A stretch of DNA of 64,000 nucleotides. It comes from Cordilura impudica. Its lineage: Eukaryota > Arthropoda > Insecta > Diptera > Scathophagidae. Below the pieces are notes generated by a model. The model was not told the origin of the DNA and did no database searches. It saw nothing but the letters and a program-made list of their open reading frames with translations. The position numbers were made by a program, and so were the translations under genes. The stretch covers positions 19,034,048-19,098,047 of the forward strand of contig OY821517.1 in assembly GCA_963682025.1 (NCBI GenBank), written 5' to 3'. The first letter of the stretch is position 1; each line of letters starts with the position of its first letter. This document shows, one piece after another, positions 1 to 11,064 of this stretch.

Positions 1-1240
1 ACATATATACCAGCTGCCGTACGTAGGTAGAGCGAAAATTAAATAATCCGGCTGTAACTTTTGAACCCGTAGGAATTTTTCCATGAATTTTTTTTTTAAA
101 TCTTAAGAATATTTACTAAAATATAGAATTATAAAAAAAGTCGATTTCAAAAAACGGCCAAAGTCATGTCCCCCTTAATAAATTTCCAATTTCTATTAAA
201 ATGTCTGTTATACCACGATTACTTCGACCTTATTTAAAAACTGTCACTTGAATTTGGCACGTTATTATCCAAATAATGACCTAATTGTTCATAATACACT
301 TTATAGATTTTTCAAGTAGTACATGCTAACGTGAGTTTCGATTTAAAAAAAAAAGAAAAAAACAATTTATCATGATCACATGATCACTCAGTTTACTCAC
401 AATTGAGTTCACACAATTTCTGCGATTAATATTTTTATGTTTAATATACCACAAATCGGTCTAATTAAAAATATTCATACATTTAAACGTGGCACATGAA
501 TATACATATGCAAAATATACTGTATTCTATAAATATAATTATTATTATTATCATTGTTATTGAAAATATATTTTTTTAAATCTTTACTTTGAAAAAAAAA
601 TTTCAAATAATATAACGAGTCGTATACTCAATAAAATATAATTATAAAATTTAATTGAAACTTGTTTTTGAGGAATTCAAAATAAAAAAAAATCCCTATA
701 GAACAAAAAATTACAACTTATTTACAGATTTTTTTTATATTCTATATTTGAATGAGTGGTGTTTGCGTAATACAACAGAATGTACTCGAATGTTAAGCTT
801 AAATCCGCATTTATGGTTGGCATAACAGTTATCAAAGTGCGATTTTTTCATGTACACACATTACAAATAAAAGGCAATCTAGAGTAGTTATACAAATGTA
901 CATACAAACATACATATATGTAAATGCATATGTGCAATTGTATGTAGCTTATTTTAAAAAAATCTCTAAAAATAAACCAAAAAATTATTCTTTTTTTTCA
1001 GAGTGAAATCTATCAGTATTAATAACAGACATACCAAGTGATATGAAGTGTTGTTGATAAATATAGAAAGTAGCGACTACAAACACACAAAGAACTAAAA
1101 AAATACGTAGAAAACAAAATCAATTTAAAAAAAAGGATATACGCGACCAATGCTGACTACTTGCATTTGGAAAAGGTTTAAAGGTCTAAAGATTACACTA
1201 TTTTAAGTTAAATCTGTGGATAAAATAAAAAAAAGACTCA
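1..1240. other. AT-rich flank, no gene seen
   Basis: No supported coding region. The stretch is rich in A and T runs. Near 995-1002 a pyrimidine tract ends in CAG and could be a splice acceptor, but no credible exon reading frame follows. I recognise no repeat here. Confidence 0.5.
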
Positions 1241-2027
1241 ACACTATGTGGTTTGGGTATAATGACTTTGTGCTGCTGTTTGTAACAACCAAAAATGTTT
1301 GACCTACACCCATCTTTAATTATACCGATCGAGTCAGAATCACTATCTGATTCGATTTAACGATGTCCGTCCGTCCGTCTGTGTGTCCATGTAAAGCTTG
1401 TAATCAAAGTGCAGCTCGCAAATATGAAAATATTTTAATAAAATTTGGTATTTAATCTTCTATCGGCCATGGGATGAACGCTATTGAAATTGATGAGAAT
1501 CGGTCCATGTTCAGACCTAGCTCCCATACAAATGACCCCTGTGAAATCAACATATATTGCCATAAGATCCAAATTATCATACAAATCTTAGTCAAATTGG
1601 GTTTGTATATATATGTATATTACATCCATTAATCAGTAGTCCAAAAATGATCCCTATTGGACAACTCTTAGTCATAGGCCCCATATAGAGCTGCTTCCCG
1701 ATCTTCACTTAAATCTATCAAAAAACAAAAATATTGCACTGATTCTTCTCAAATTTTGTTTGTATATATTTTTACAAAATACAAGAGACTTTACCAAACA
1801 TGGTCAGGATCGGTCCATTTTTGGGCCTAGTCCCCATATAGATATAGCATCCGATATGAACTTTTTCATATCTGTAGCTGAAAAAATTAATAAAAAATCC
1901 CACTCAAATTTGGTTTATGCTTATTTTCTATATCGAGTTAGTTGGGCCTGAGAGATAGGGTCTCTAAACGCATGGTATAGGGTGTCGTATAGTCGGTCTA
2001 GACCGACTAAAATTTTTTTACTTGTTA
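1241..2027 (+). repeat. Dipteran interspersed repeat A (long copy)
   Basis: A non-coding repeat of about 790 bp. It opens with CACTATGTGGTTTGGGTAT, carries the ATGTCCGTCCGTCCGTC tract near 1363, and closes with a GGTCTAGACC palindrome and a TACTTGTT tail. The same start and end recur at 10521-10918, 29474-29871 and, inverted and split, at 53227-55200. Better-preserved copies carry TATACCCTATACC at one end and its inverse near the other, which suggests a TIR element. No transposase is present, so the superfamily is unknown. A short reading frame inside it is not a gene. Confidence 0.75.
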
Positions 2028-2109
2028 TTGCTATATTATAATTTTGTTTTTATTTGATTATATTAGACAATTAATACTATATAAAAATATAAAGAAAAAA
2101 TCATCGATC

Positions 2110-2547
2110 CTGGTGAAATCTCTCACCTTGTGGCTGTATGGTTGTGCTCATGTTAGAGCAAAGGGATTTGAAACTTTTAAACGTCTCGATTACCAGTTCA
2201 ACATATAGTTTTCAGTCATTCCACTCAGCCTCGTTCATCGAATTTACGAAAGCAGGATCTTTAATGAGTTGTTTTATTTGTGCGCCGTTAAATAATCCTG
2301 ATTTAATTTTTTCCTGAATCAACTGAGACATGATATCTAGATATGCAAAGCATGACCCGATCTTATCAGAAGCCTTTACAAACTGTTTTATAAGGCTCAA
2401 CTTGATAAACATTGGTGAAAATATGATTTTCTCTCTTCCAACTAAGAGACATCCTTTCCGCCAATTCACAGTTGTCGAAATGCTGAGACTGCGTAAATAA
2501 TTAAATTTTAAACATTTTTTAATCATTTCAATACTTACTTGTTTCAA
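2110..2547 (-). pseudogene. Remnant of arthropod GERFHQD-type repetitive protein
   Basis: The minus-strand reading from 2547 includes FIKLSLIKQFVKASDKIGS, followed by a lysine-rich segment ending in KDPAFVNSMNEAEWND and a stop at 2212. The same frame continues beyond the stop with MSTTIQPQGERFHQDR. The IKLGLIKQFVKA and GERFHQD motifs are ones I know from a protein family present in many copies in arthropod genomes and usually unannotated; it is probably mobile-element encoded. Compared with that family, this copy is 5'-truncated, has an in-frame stop, and has lost sequence between the MS and GERFHQD motifs. The boundary of the large tandem duplication (2400) cuts through it, so only its upstream half is repeated at 21352-21499. 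The biochemical role is unknown. Confidence 0.6.
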
Positions 2548-3401
2548 TCTCTACCCATTTTGTTGTTGTTCAATTAGTTTTTTTTATTTTATTTATTTAG
2601 CATTAATTTGCTATTAAAAACAAATAATTCACTATGGACAATTGAGCAAATCCTGAGAAGTGGTGAATACCAAGCCAAAAGAAATTGTTTTTATATGCAC
2701 CTGTCGTACATCAAATTAAAGCACAAGATCTCTACTTCAATAATCTAACAAAATAAATGAATTATTTTGAGAAATGGTACTACTGTAGCCATATGTGTGA
2801 CGATTTTTCTCAACATTTTTAAATTATCAGATTAGTTGCAATCTGGTAACATGTGTTTTTCCAAGTGATGCAATCCAAAATGGCCGAGTTGATGTTGTAA
2901 GTTGGTATAGACATCAGTGGTGTATTTTTTTTTTTTTATCAAAGCAAGTGCAATAGCTATACAGTTACAACTAACTCCATGGGATGACTAAAATGTTTCT
3001 TAATAACGAGATTTTCGTGGCAATGAAAATTGTTTGTATTAAAACTAATTTGTTTTTTTCTTGCTTGAAAGTTTCTCGCTTGTGGGTTTCATAAACTATA
3101 TGATACATGCTGAATTTCTAATTATTTCTGTACAATGTCACAACCATAACAACTTTTTAATATTTTTTCTAAGGGACGAAGAGAGAAAAATTTTTGAATA
3201 CAACTCTAAATAGTTAAATATATATCTGTTGTGACAATACCATTTTTTTCCTTTCTGTATTTTTCTTAAGGGGGCACAAAACGTGAAATGATCATCAAGG
3301 GAAAAAAAATGTGTCACCAATTATGTCACAACCGTAACAACAGCAAACTTATTTTTTGCAATAAGTACAATAGTAAATTCCAATAAGTGAAGGTTTCATA
3401 A
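2548..3401. other. AT-rich stretch, no gene
   Basis: No coding signal beyond short minus-strand frames that I do not believe. The motif GTCACAACC(A/G)(T/A)AAC appears at about 3136 and 3325, and a related form at about 9750 beyond the hAT element, so this is the host sequence into which the hAT inserted. The same stretch repeats at 21500-22353. Confidence 0.5.
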
Positions 3402-3947
3402 CACTGTTGGGAAATGTGGCACAATAGTGCCATTTTTGGCACTATTGAATGGTCAGTGGCCCACCAAAAAAATCGTTTTGGCCCTTTTTCATTCCCGCCA
3501 AATATTGTCAAAATTTGTTAAAAATAAATTTAAAAAAAAAATTTAAATTTATTTTTTTTCTAAAATTAAAAAAAAAAATTATGTTTTTTTTTATAATTTT
3601 TACTATAATTTAATTAATTTCAAAAATACCAAAAAGTACCTATTTATCCCTTTTAAGAATCCTACATTTTATTGCAACGATGTTATTTTTTGTTTTCTTT
3701 AAAGTTATCAATTTAAAGTGAGTTGTTATAAATGTGTTCAATGAGTTTTCTGTCAAAATTTTCAGTTAAAAAAAGCAATAAGTTTAAGAAAACTATTCAT
3801 TGCCGTTGTAAAAAGTGCTGCAAAAATAACCTTATTGTCATTGTTTTATGTTAAAATGAAATAAAAATGTACAAATTTTTAAATAAGTTGGTTAATAAAT
3901 TCGCAAATTAAGAACAAGCTATTTCATGTTTTTTTTATTTTTTCTAG

Positions 3948-5604
3948 AGAAAAATCTTCTGATGAAAGTGCTTCACAAGCAACTTCAAAACCAAAAGCTG
4001 ACAGAAAATTTAAAACGGACTGGACAAAGACGTATCCATGGCTTAGAGAACACAAAACTGGGAAAAGATGTTTTTTCTGTGATACAAACATATCTGGAAG
4101 CCAAAATCACCTACAAAGACATGCTGAAACAGAAACTCACAAAAAATTAGAAGCTGAAGCAAAATGCAACCCAAAAATTAACAACTTTATAACACAAATA
4201 ACAGCTACGGATTCAATAAATTACAAGGCTAAAAACTTGGAAATAATGTTAACAAACTTTGGCACCGAGCACAACCTTGCATTTTCTGTATTGGACCATT
4301 TAAATAATGTATTAAAAAATGGTATAACTGATTCAAATATTGTAAAGACGTTTAATATAAATCGGAAAAAGGGAACAAAAATAATAACCGACTGCGTTGG
4401 TCCCTCCAATACAAAACAAATTTCCAGTATATGCAAAACACAATATTTTTCAATAATCGTTGACGAGAGTAATGACTGCACCGTTTCGAAAAATTTAGCA
4501 ATTTTAATAAGGATTTACGTTGGTAAGTGTGTTGACCGATTTTTAGAGTTAGTTCAAGTACCTGACGGCTCTGCCAAAACTATTTTTAACGCTATAAAAA
4601 AGTGTTAGATGAAAACGAAATTCCCTTTGATAATTTAATTGGATTTGGTGCGGATAACTGTTCGGTTATGATGGGAAGCTGTAATGGTGTTCAGGCGTTG
4701 CTAAAAGGAGTGCAGCCAGCATTATATGTGAGCGGATGTATATGCCACAATTTAAATTTGGCTTCCCAACATGCTGCCGAGGCTTTACCCAAAACAATTG
4801 ACGAACTTATTAGAAGTATCAACCATTTTTTTTTTGCAACAGCTCTTCCCGAAAGGAAGATTTTACAAAGTTCCAAAAATATTTTAACTCTGAGGAACAT
4901 GCAATCTTAAAAAATGCACCAACTAGATGGCTGTCGCGTCAAGCAGCTATTGATAGAATAATTGAACAGTGGGAAGCCCTTACATACTATTTTACTCTTT
5001 CAAATTTTGAATAGAAGTACTCGGAAAAAACTAATTTCATATTGAACAACTTGAAAAGCCATATAATGAAGTATACTTTTTATTTCTTTCATAAGTGCTA
5101 AAAATTATAAACGATATTAACATAGAAATGCAAAGCAAAGATACACGAGTTCACGTAATAATGGAAAGACTATCATTACTTTTTAGACAGCTGGCCAGAA
5201 ATTTTATAAGCAAACGTTATATTGACGATCTAGAAGTAGAAAATATAAACTTCAACAGTCATCAATTACCGACCTAGGAAATTTATTGTGGCGCAGCTGT
5301 TGAACTACTTATAGTGTCAAAATCGATTCCAGTTGAAGAAGTCATACAATTTAAAGAAAATGTGAAATGCTTTTACATAAAATTTTTAGAAAATATAAAA
5401 AAGAAATATAATTATCACGATTATTATCTAAATTGGTTTCCAAAATTTTCTGCTAAACATGTTTTAAGTGGAGACACAAATAGTATTGTGTCATTTGTAT
5501 TAAAATTATTTCCAAATGAAATTGGTAACATTGAAAAAATTAACAGTGAGTACAGAGCGATATTGGAAATGCCTGAGTTAAAAAAATATATGGATTTTAA
5601 TATA
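3948..5604 (+). pseudogene. hAT transposase (BED finger), N-terminal and central part, broken
   Basis: This is the cut-and-paste transposase of the surrounding hAT element. The exon appears to start after a strong acceptor (polypyrimidine tract then CTAG at 3944-3947). Frame 1 then reads a basic BED-type finger (DWTKTYPWLREH, CFFC, HLQRHAETETH), followed by TEHNLAFSVLDHL, the catalytic-core segment FSIIVDESNDCT and GFGADNCSVMMGSCNG. A frameshift near 4600 moves the reading from ..AIKK to LDENEIPFDNL. A second shift near 4900 precedes TRWLSRQAAIDRIIEQWEAL, and stops occur near 5011 and 5275. Further hAT-like sequence (ARNFISKRYIDDLEVENINF, then NEIGNIEKINSEYRAIL) continues to 5604, where the long-TIR element interrupts it. 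Domain order matches ZBED5-like arthropod hAT proteins. The gene is non-functional here. Confidence 0.82.
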
Positions 5605-6090
5605 TGGGTAATTCCATGTCAAATCAACCAATGGGTGTACACTACCTTCTCCAAATTGTATGATTTTCCGTAGTAAGACAGATTATTACAGAACTAAAAT
5701 AAGTGCAAAGTTTGAGGGCACTGGCACTTCTGTATCCGGAAATATCTGGTCTTGAAAATCGTAAAAAAGGTCAAAATTTACAAAGTTGTACTTACTTAAT
5801 TATAATTTTCTTGAAAAGTATTATAGTTACGCAACTCATCAAGGTTGCATTTGAAAGGTTAATTAATTACCTTTAATTTGGTGTACAACATGATTTTTTT
5901 TTGAAAAGGTCCAAGGTCACATCTCTTGACCTATAATTCGGGAGGCTATAGCTGTAAAAACGACAATTTTAAAAATCTGAAAAAAATATATGTTTAAGAT
6001 TGGTTCCTTCCCTAAAGTTCCAAAAAATTTCAGACTGGGGGTATGCTTGGATCCAGAAATATTTATCATAGAGTAAAGGTAGATATTTAA
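5605..6090 (+). repeat. Left long terminal inverted repeat
   Basis: About 486 bp matching the inverse of 8537-9032. Strong blocks include GGTCACATCTCTTGACCT, TTCGGGAGGCTATAGC and CCCCCAGTCTGAAA (inverse). The inner limit is AGATATTTAA at about 6090. Confidence 0.8.
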
Positions 6091-6473
6091 AAAGTCGGTG
6101 CTGTTACTGTTACTGTTTATGAATGTTGTTGGTTGTGCTCGTGAGCGTCGGCGGGCTATGCACGCACGCCGCTATTTGTTTCTGGTTCTTTAGCTCTGTA
6201 CTGTACTCAGTACAGACCTGTGTTAGGGTTGATTTGACAGGTAATTATGTTAGAGCGAGACAACAGTATAAATGTTGTCGGGTGTGGTTCGTAGTGTCAA
6301 GTAACTTGGATATAGAGAAATTATTGAAAAACGAGAAGTCAAAGGAAGCACCACGAAAAAAAACCCATTCTAAGCACGTTGCTTTAAAAAACCACATGTG
6401 TTGCTATAAAATCAATATTTTTAAATAAAACCAAAAGTGTTCAAAGTGATTGTTTTTTGCCTCTGTAAACAAT

Positions 6474-8392
6474 ATGTCATTTAATACAATATATTGTTGT
6501 AATCCATTTAAAAAAGTTGCTCATGTCCGGAATGCAAGAGGACTTCGAAAAGTTCAGCAATGGATGACTGGAATTAGTAATAACATTTCAATATCAAATA
6601 AAATATGTGATATATGCAGAAGAGAACTTTATAAATTAAAAGGAAGTGTAAACAATAATATTCAATCTATGAACGAGCCAGAAAACGAGACTTCAGACTC
6701 GGAAAGTGAAGCATCAGTTTCGGGAGATGTTCGAATTTCTAAGTTAAACGAAAGTTTAACATATTTACAAGAATCTCCAATATGTTCGAGAAAAATTCCA
6801 TTAAAAGGGTATACAACTAGAAAGTTAGAAAAAATAACAACATCAATTAAAACCAACATTTTCCCAAATTCAACACCTTCAACCTCTCACGTATGCCCAG
6901 AATCGGAAATAATCGAACAACTAAAAGAAAAGTTTAAATCAATAACTAAAAACAGTGATAAAATTCAACTTTTAACTATTTTACCTAAAAGCTGGACATT
7001 GAAAAGAATGGAGGAGGAATTTCAAATAACAAATTTTTATGAAACTGATGATGTCAGCAGATGTCTACCAGGATGTAAAGACTACGTACGTGTCAATAAC
7101 AGAAAATGGTGTAAAAGTAAAAAAAAAATAAAAGACTTTTACTCGGAAATCTTCGAGAATTTTATGCTTTATTTAAAGAAAAACATGAAGGGATAACTAT
7201 TGGAATTTCTAAATTTTGTGAACTTCGGCCAAAAAATGTGGTTCTAGCAGATGCGTCAGGAAGCCATAATGTATGTGTTTGTAAAATACATCAAAATACA
7301 AAACTAATGCTCCACGCAATAAACCTGAAAAAATTGACAGAAAATGTGCAGGATTTTGTGCTGGAAACTTATAAAGATTGTTTAAAAAGACTTATATGCA
7401 ATCCCCCATCACCAAATTGCTACCTTGACAGATGTAGCATGTGTCCAGATATACAAAATTTTAAAGAGAAACTTGGTGAATTATTATTAGAAAATGAAAT
7501 TGATGAAATCATATATAAACAGTGGATAAGTGTAGATAGAGAAACTATTATTAAAGAAACTGATTCTTTTCTGGATTCTTTATGCGAAAAACTGCAAACT
7601 CTTCTACCCCATTCATTCGTATCTAAAGAGCAGGGTGCATTTATGGCTCACAACAAGTCTGTGTTGGAAGAAAATGAGTATTTAGTAATTTGCAACTTTT
7701 GTGGTTCAGGATTCTGTGCAAGGCTTTTTATGGAATAATAGCCAGGCCACACTATACCCAATAGCAATTTATTACAAATCAAATGGAAAATTAGAAACTA
7801 CAAATTTTATAATAATATCAGACTGTCTAATACATAATACCATAGCAGTTCATTTATTTCATCGCCACCTAAATGAGTTTTTAAAAAGTTTTTGAAGTTT
7901 TTAAAAATACCAAAGAAAATTTTTCATTTTTCGGACGGTTCTTCCGCTCAATTTAAAAATAAAAAAAACTTTGCCAATTTATGCCATCATAGCGAAGATT
8001 TTAATTGTTCCGCTGAGTGGCATTTCTTTGCTACCAGTCACGGCAAAGGACCTAGTGATGGTCTTGGGGGAACGGTAAAGCGTGAGGCACGAAGAGCCAG
8101 CTTGCAACGTCCATTCGAAGATCAGATAACTACTCCTCTCCACTTGTATAATTGGTGTCAGCAAACTCTTCAGAACTGCAACTTTGCATATTTAACGGAA
8201 AAAGATTATGAAGAAGAAGAGAAATTGCTAACTGATAGATTTATAGGATTACGTACAATTCCGGGAACTCAAAAGCAGCACAGCTTCATACCAATTTCAA
8301 AAACACAATTACAAGCTAAAATTTATTCCGCTGATAGCAAATTTGTAATTGAAAACATTTATAATAAAACTAAACAACAACAACAGCATTAA
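6474..8392 (+). pseudogene. Transposase-like gene of the long-TIR element, frameshifted
   Basis: The first frame (ATG at 6474, MSFNTIYCCNPFKKVAHVRN) has a cysteine-containing N terminus with CDICRREL, like a small zinc-binding module, then an acidic and Ser-rich linker. A frameshift near 7150 moves into EFYALFKEKHEG..VVLADASGSHNVCVC, a Cys-rich region (CNPPSPNCYLDRCSMCP) and a second shift near 7700 into VQDSVQGFLWNNSQATLYP and IISDCLIHNTIAVHLF. The last frame carries FSDGSSAQFKNKKNF and WHFFATSHGKGPSDGLGGT, a signature known from many unannotated arthropod and cnidarian proteins. From memory of the family, an acidic DFAENY block should precede VVQD; here the reading is CNF and most of that block is missing, so a likely catalytic acid is lost. 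The SDG aspartate remains. The tail is Asn/Gln-rich. Function as a transposase is inferred. Confidence 0.7.
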
Positions 8393-8527
8393 TCATAATA
8401 ATGTCAACAACAACAACAACAACAACAGCATTCATCATAATAATGTCAACAACGCCAACAACAACAACAGCATTCATCATAATAATGTCAACAACGCCAA
8501 CAACAACAGCATTCATAATAATAATAA
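8372..8527 (+). repeat. CAA-rich minisatellite at the 3' end of the transposase gene
   Basis: About three tandem units of 40-48 bp, each built from CAACAACAACAG plus CATTCATCATAATAATGT. In one frame it encodes Asn-rich peptide, in another Thr-rich; both overlapping frames are products of the repeat. The array repeats at 27324-27479. Confidence 0.85.
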
Positions 8528-8536
8528 TTCACTTGT

Positions 8537-9032
8537 TAAATATCTACCTTTACTCTATGATAAATATTTCTGGATCCAAGCATACCCCCAGTCTGAAATT
8601 TTTTGGAGCTTTAGGGAAGGAACCAATCTTAAACATATATTTTTTTCAGATTTTTAAAATTGTCGTTTTTACAGCTATAGCCTCCCGAATTATAGGTCAA
8701 GAGATGTGACCTTTGACCTTTCCAAAAAAAAAATCATCTGGTATATCGAATTAAAGGTAATTAATTAACCTTTCAAATGCGACCTTGATAAGTTGCGTCA
8801 CTATAATATTAATCAAGAAAATGATAATTAAGTAAGTACAACTTTGTACATTTTTATAGTTTTTCCCATATTCAAGACCTCATATTTCCGGATCCAGATG
8901 CGTCAGTGAACTTAAATTTAGGATTTTTCTTATTTCTCGGATACACTTTAATCCTGCCAAAATTCAGCCAATTTGGAAACAGTGATGTAAAAAACAGCCA
9001 TATTTTAAGTTGAGTTCAGATGGTTTAACCCA
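8537..9032 (-). repeat. Right long terminal inverted repeat
   Basis: Inverse of 5605-6090 with scattered mismatches. It starts TTAAATATCTACCTTTACTC and ends GGTTTAACCCA at 9032, after which the hAT reading resumes. Confidence 0.8.
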
Positions 9033-9354
9033 TATGTGAATTTTGGAAAGAGATTTCGACCATCAACAATTGTTTAAATGAACCTTTATTTACAAATGTT
9101 TATAGAGTAGTACAAGGAATTCTTTCAAAACCACACTCTTCAGCAAGCGTTAGAAAGAGCCTTTTCTGTCCAAAACTTAATTAAAACCAAGCTAAGAAAT
9201 AGATTACAAGTAAAAACACTATCATCTCTTATTCAAGCAAAATATTTAATGAAGTCTAACTCCAGAGTTTGTTATGAAAAAGATGTTGTTCAATTAGTAT
9301 CCCAGAAAAATATTACAAACTCTGAAATAGAAAATGAGGCTTTATTAGACTAAA
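9033..9354 (+). pseudogene. hAT transposase C terminus (dimerisation region)
   Basis: This is the 3' part of the split hAT gene. It opens with EFWKEISTINN and reaches ILSKPHSSASV, the hallmark hAT dimerisation motif. A one-base insertion at the V/E junction shifts the rest, ERAFSVQNLIKTKLRNRL, into another frame, which ends with ALLD and TAA at 9352-9354. With the left part at 3948-5604 it accounts for a full-length hAT transposase, now split and frameshifted. Confidence 0.82.
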
Positions 9355-9865
9355 GTATGTAAGAAAAAATTACATATCAAATATGTATATTATTTAATTT
9401 ACTAATCGTAACTGAATGAAAAAGGCTGTTAATTTTATAAAACTTAATTTTTATTATTACTTTTGGACTGAATTGTATCTTTATATTTTATAAAAACTAA
9501 AAAAAAAAATAAAATTTTATTTACTTTATAAATTTTTTTTTTTTTAATTAATTTATAAAAAAAAAATTTGCCATTTTCAACCCATTTTGGCCCTTTTTAG
9601 TCTTCAACTTGGCACTAATTGAAAATTCTCAAATACCAACACTGTTCCATAACTTTATCTTTAGGTGAATGCTAAGCTTAAAAAATTTGTCATAATGTTT
9701 GCATAAGACAACGTAGCTTGAATCACCCGGTAAAGGTGTATTTTGTGTCACAACCGAAACCAGGATTAGCTGAATTATAAAAATGTTTGTTTAACAAAAA
9801 TAATAATTTTAGATTTAAAGACATAAACGTAATCTTCATTTTTTAATTCTAAAGGAATTTCATTA

Positions 9866-10237
9866 TCTATTATATTAATAGGCAAGGCGATTTCTTGTTA
9901 CCGATGCGTCAGTTTTAATCCTATTTTAACCACACATGCCTCATTTGAAAGGCACCAGACTGTCCACCAGACTTACAGATTTTTAAATTTTAATTATTTT
10001 TTTTTTTGAGTAAATTGCATTTAAAGTTGCTACTAACACATACATAAAATTATACAATGCTGTGTGTGTATTTATTAAATTTGTTAATGTGTTTGTAATA
10101 AAAATGAGTTTGTTTTTTGTGTTGATTTGTGAATTAGCATACCTTTAGGGTCTTTATTCTTCTTTTAATGAAAAAAAAAAAAAAAAATAAAATTTCCTAA
10201 AATTTGAACTCCAATTTCGAGGGCTGCAATCTGCTAG
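9866..10237 (+). mobile_element. Non-autonomous Helitron (DINE-like), 372 bp
   Basis: It begins TCTATTATATTAATAGGC and ends CAATCTGCTAG, followed by T. The near-3' stem AATTTCGAG lies just upstream of the CTAG end; in better copies this is the palindrome CTCGAATTTCGAG. The TC...CTAG borders, insertion between A and T, absence of TIRs and of target duplication, and a 3' hairpin all fit a Helitron. The family also occurs at 42512, 47815, 52800, 55461 and 58991. No RepHel protein is encoded. Confidence 0.85.
10171..10187. repeat. Poly-A run differing between the duplicated copies
   Basis: Seventeen A here versus eighteen at 29123-29140. It accounts for the one-base length difference between the two tandem units. 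Confidence 0.85.
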
Positions 10238-10520
10238 TATTATTTAATACCTTTATAAAATAATAAATTTTGATAAAAATTTGTTCTGCTAAGATTTAAC
10301 CTAAAGTCGCCAGCATTACGTAAATTGTAAGGTTGAACGTTAGCTACATAAACTAACTGCTACTGCAAGTAATTCGGTAATATTCCATTCTTCATTTTAA
10401 ATATAAATATCAAGACGTTCATCAACAGCCTATGATTGACAGAAAGCCATTACAATTTTTGTAACATTTCTTTTATATGGGTTAATCTATCACACCGTAT
10501 AATTAAAGTGACCATATTTT

Positions 10521-10918
10521 TATACCCTATACCACTATGTGGTTTGGGTATAATGACTTTGTGCTGCTGTTTGTAACAACCAAAAATATTTAACCTAGAC
10601 CCATCTTTAATTATACCGATCGAATCAGATTCTGATTCTTCTCAAATTTTGTTTGTATATATTTTTGCAAAATACAAGAGACTTTACCAAACATGATCAG
10701 GATCGGTCCATTTTTGGACCTAGTCCCTTTATAGATATAGCATCCGATATGAACTTTTTCATATCTGCAGCCAAAAAAATTAATAAAAATCCCACTCAAA
10801 TTTGGTTTTTGCTTATTTTCAATGTCCAGTTAGTTGGGCCTAAGAGATAGGGTTTCTAAACGCATGGTATAGGGTATCGTATAGTCGGTCTAGACCGACT
10901 ATAATTTTCTTACTTGTT
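10521..10918 (+). repeat. Dipteran interspersed repeat A (internally deleted)
   Basis: Starts TATACCCTATACCACTATGT and ends with GGTCTAGACC then TTACTTGTT. Relative to 1241-2027 the central several hundred bases, including the GTCCGTCC tract, are deleted; the flanking parts align closely. Repeats at 29474-29871. Confidence 0.8.
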
Positions 10919-11064
10919 TTTACCTGAAAACGTGACGTCGAATAAATCACTACAAAAAAATTGCTTATACTTGTTATTTTTTTCAGAGGCACAAATTTGT
11001 TTCAATATTTTAGGTGACGATTTCAAATATGTGTGGAACTCTTGGCAGGATTTTTTAATATTAA
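10910..11064 (-). pseudogene. hAT-2 transposase, extreme C-terminal part
   Basis: The minus-strand reading from the TTAA boundary gives IKKSCQEFHTYLKSSPKIL and KQICASEKNNKY, the end of a hAT protein whose main dimerisation part lies at 12462-13060. The stop is at 10910. The two parts are separated only by the piggyBac-like element, and the reading frame is continuous across the TTAA target once that element is discounted. Repeats at 29863-30017. Confidence 0.72.

Larger units (their letters stand above)
5605..9032 (+). mobile_element. Long-TIR DNA transposon inserted in the hAT (copy 1)
   Basis: The outer ends TGGGTAATTCCATGTCAAAT and (inverted right end) TGGGTTAAACCATCTGAACT define the borders. 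The hAT protein reading stops at 5604 and resumes at 9033 with EFWKEISTINN. The terminal inverted repeats are unusually long: about 5605-6090 and 8537-9032, with blocks such as CTTACTTAATTAT and AAAGGTTAATTAATTACCTT matching in inverse. Flanks are TATA and TATG, so a short TA or 4-bp target duplication is possible. The superfamily is unresolved: the coding family resembles CMC- or Sola-like elements, but I cannot decide from sequence alone. Confidence 0.8.
3402..9644 (+). mobile_element. hAT transposon, 6.2 kb, ends intact (copy 1)
   Basis: The left end reads CACTGTTGGGAAATG and the inverted right end reads CAGTGTTGGTATTTG, typical of hAT termini (CAG.G). The flanks are TTTCATAA (3394-3401) and TTCCATAA (9645-9652), an 8-bp target duplication with one mismatch, as expected for hAT. 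Inside is a BED-finger transposase gene, frameshifted and split by a 3,428-bp insertion at 5605-9032. Without that insertion the element would be about 2.8 kb, a normal hAT size. Confidence 0.88.

Noticed and set aside
1760..1951. Short frames shared by repeat A copies (1760, 10653, 29606)
   Set aside because: They recur only because the repeat recurs; internal deletions and stops show no coding constraint.
6123..6428. 101-codon frame upstream of the long-TIR transposase (also 25075-25380)
   Set aside because: Low-complexity Cys/Val-rich start without family motifs; more likely the 5' untranslated part of the element.
8349..8709. Asn-rich and Thr/Ile-rich overlapping frames (also 27301-27661)
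   Set aside because: Products of a CAA/ATAATA minisatellite; no independent gene support.
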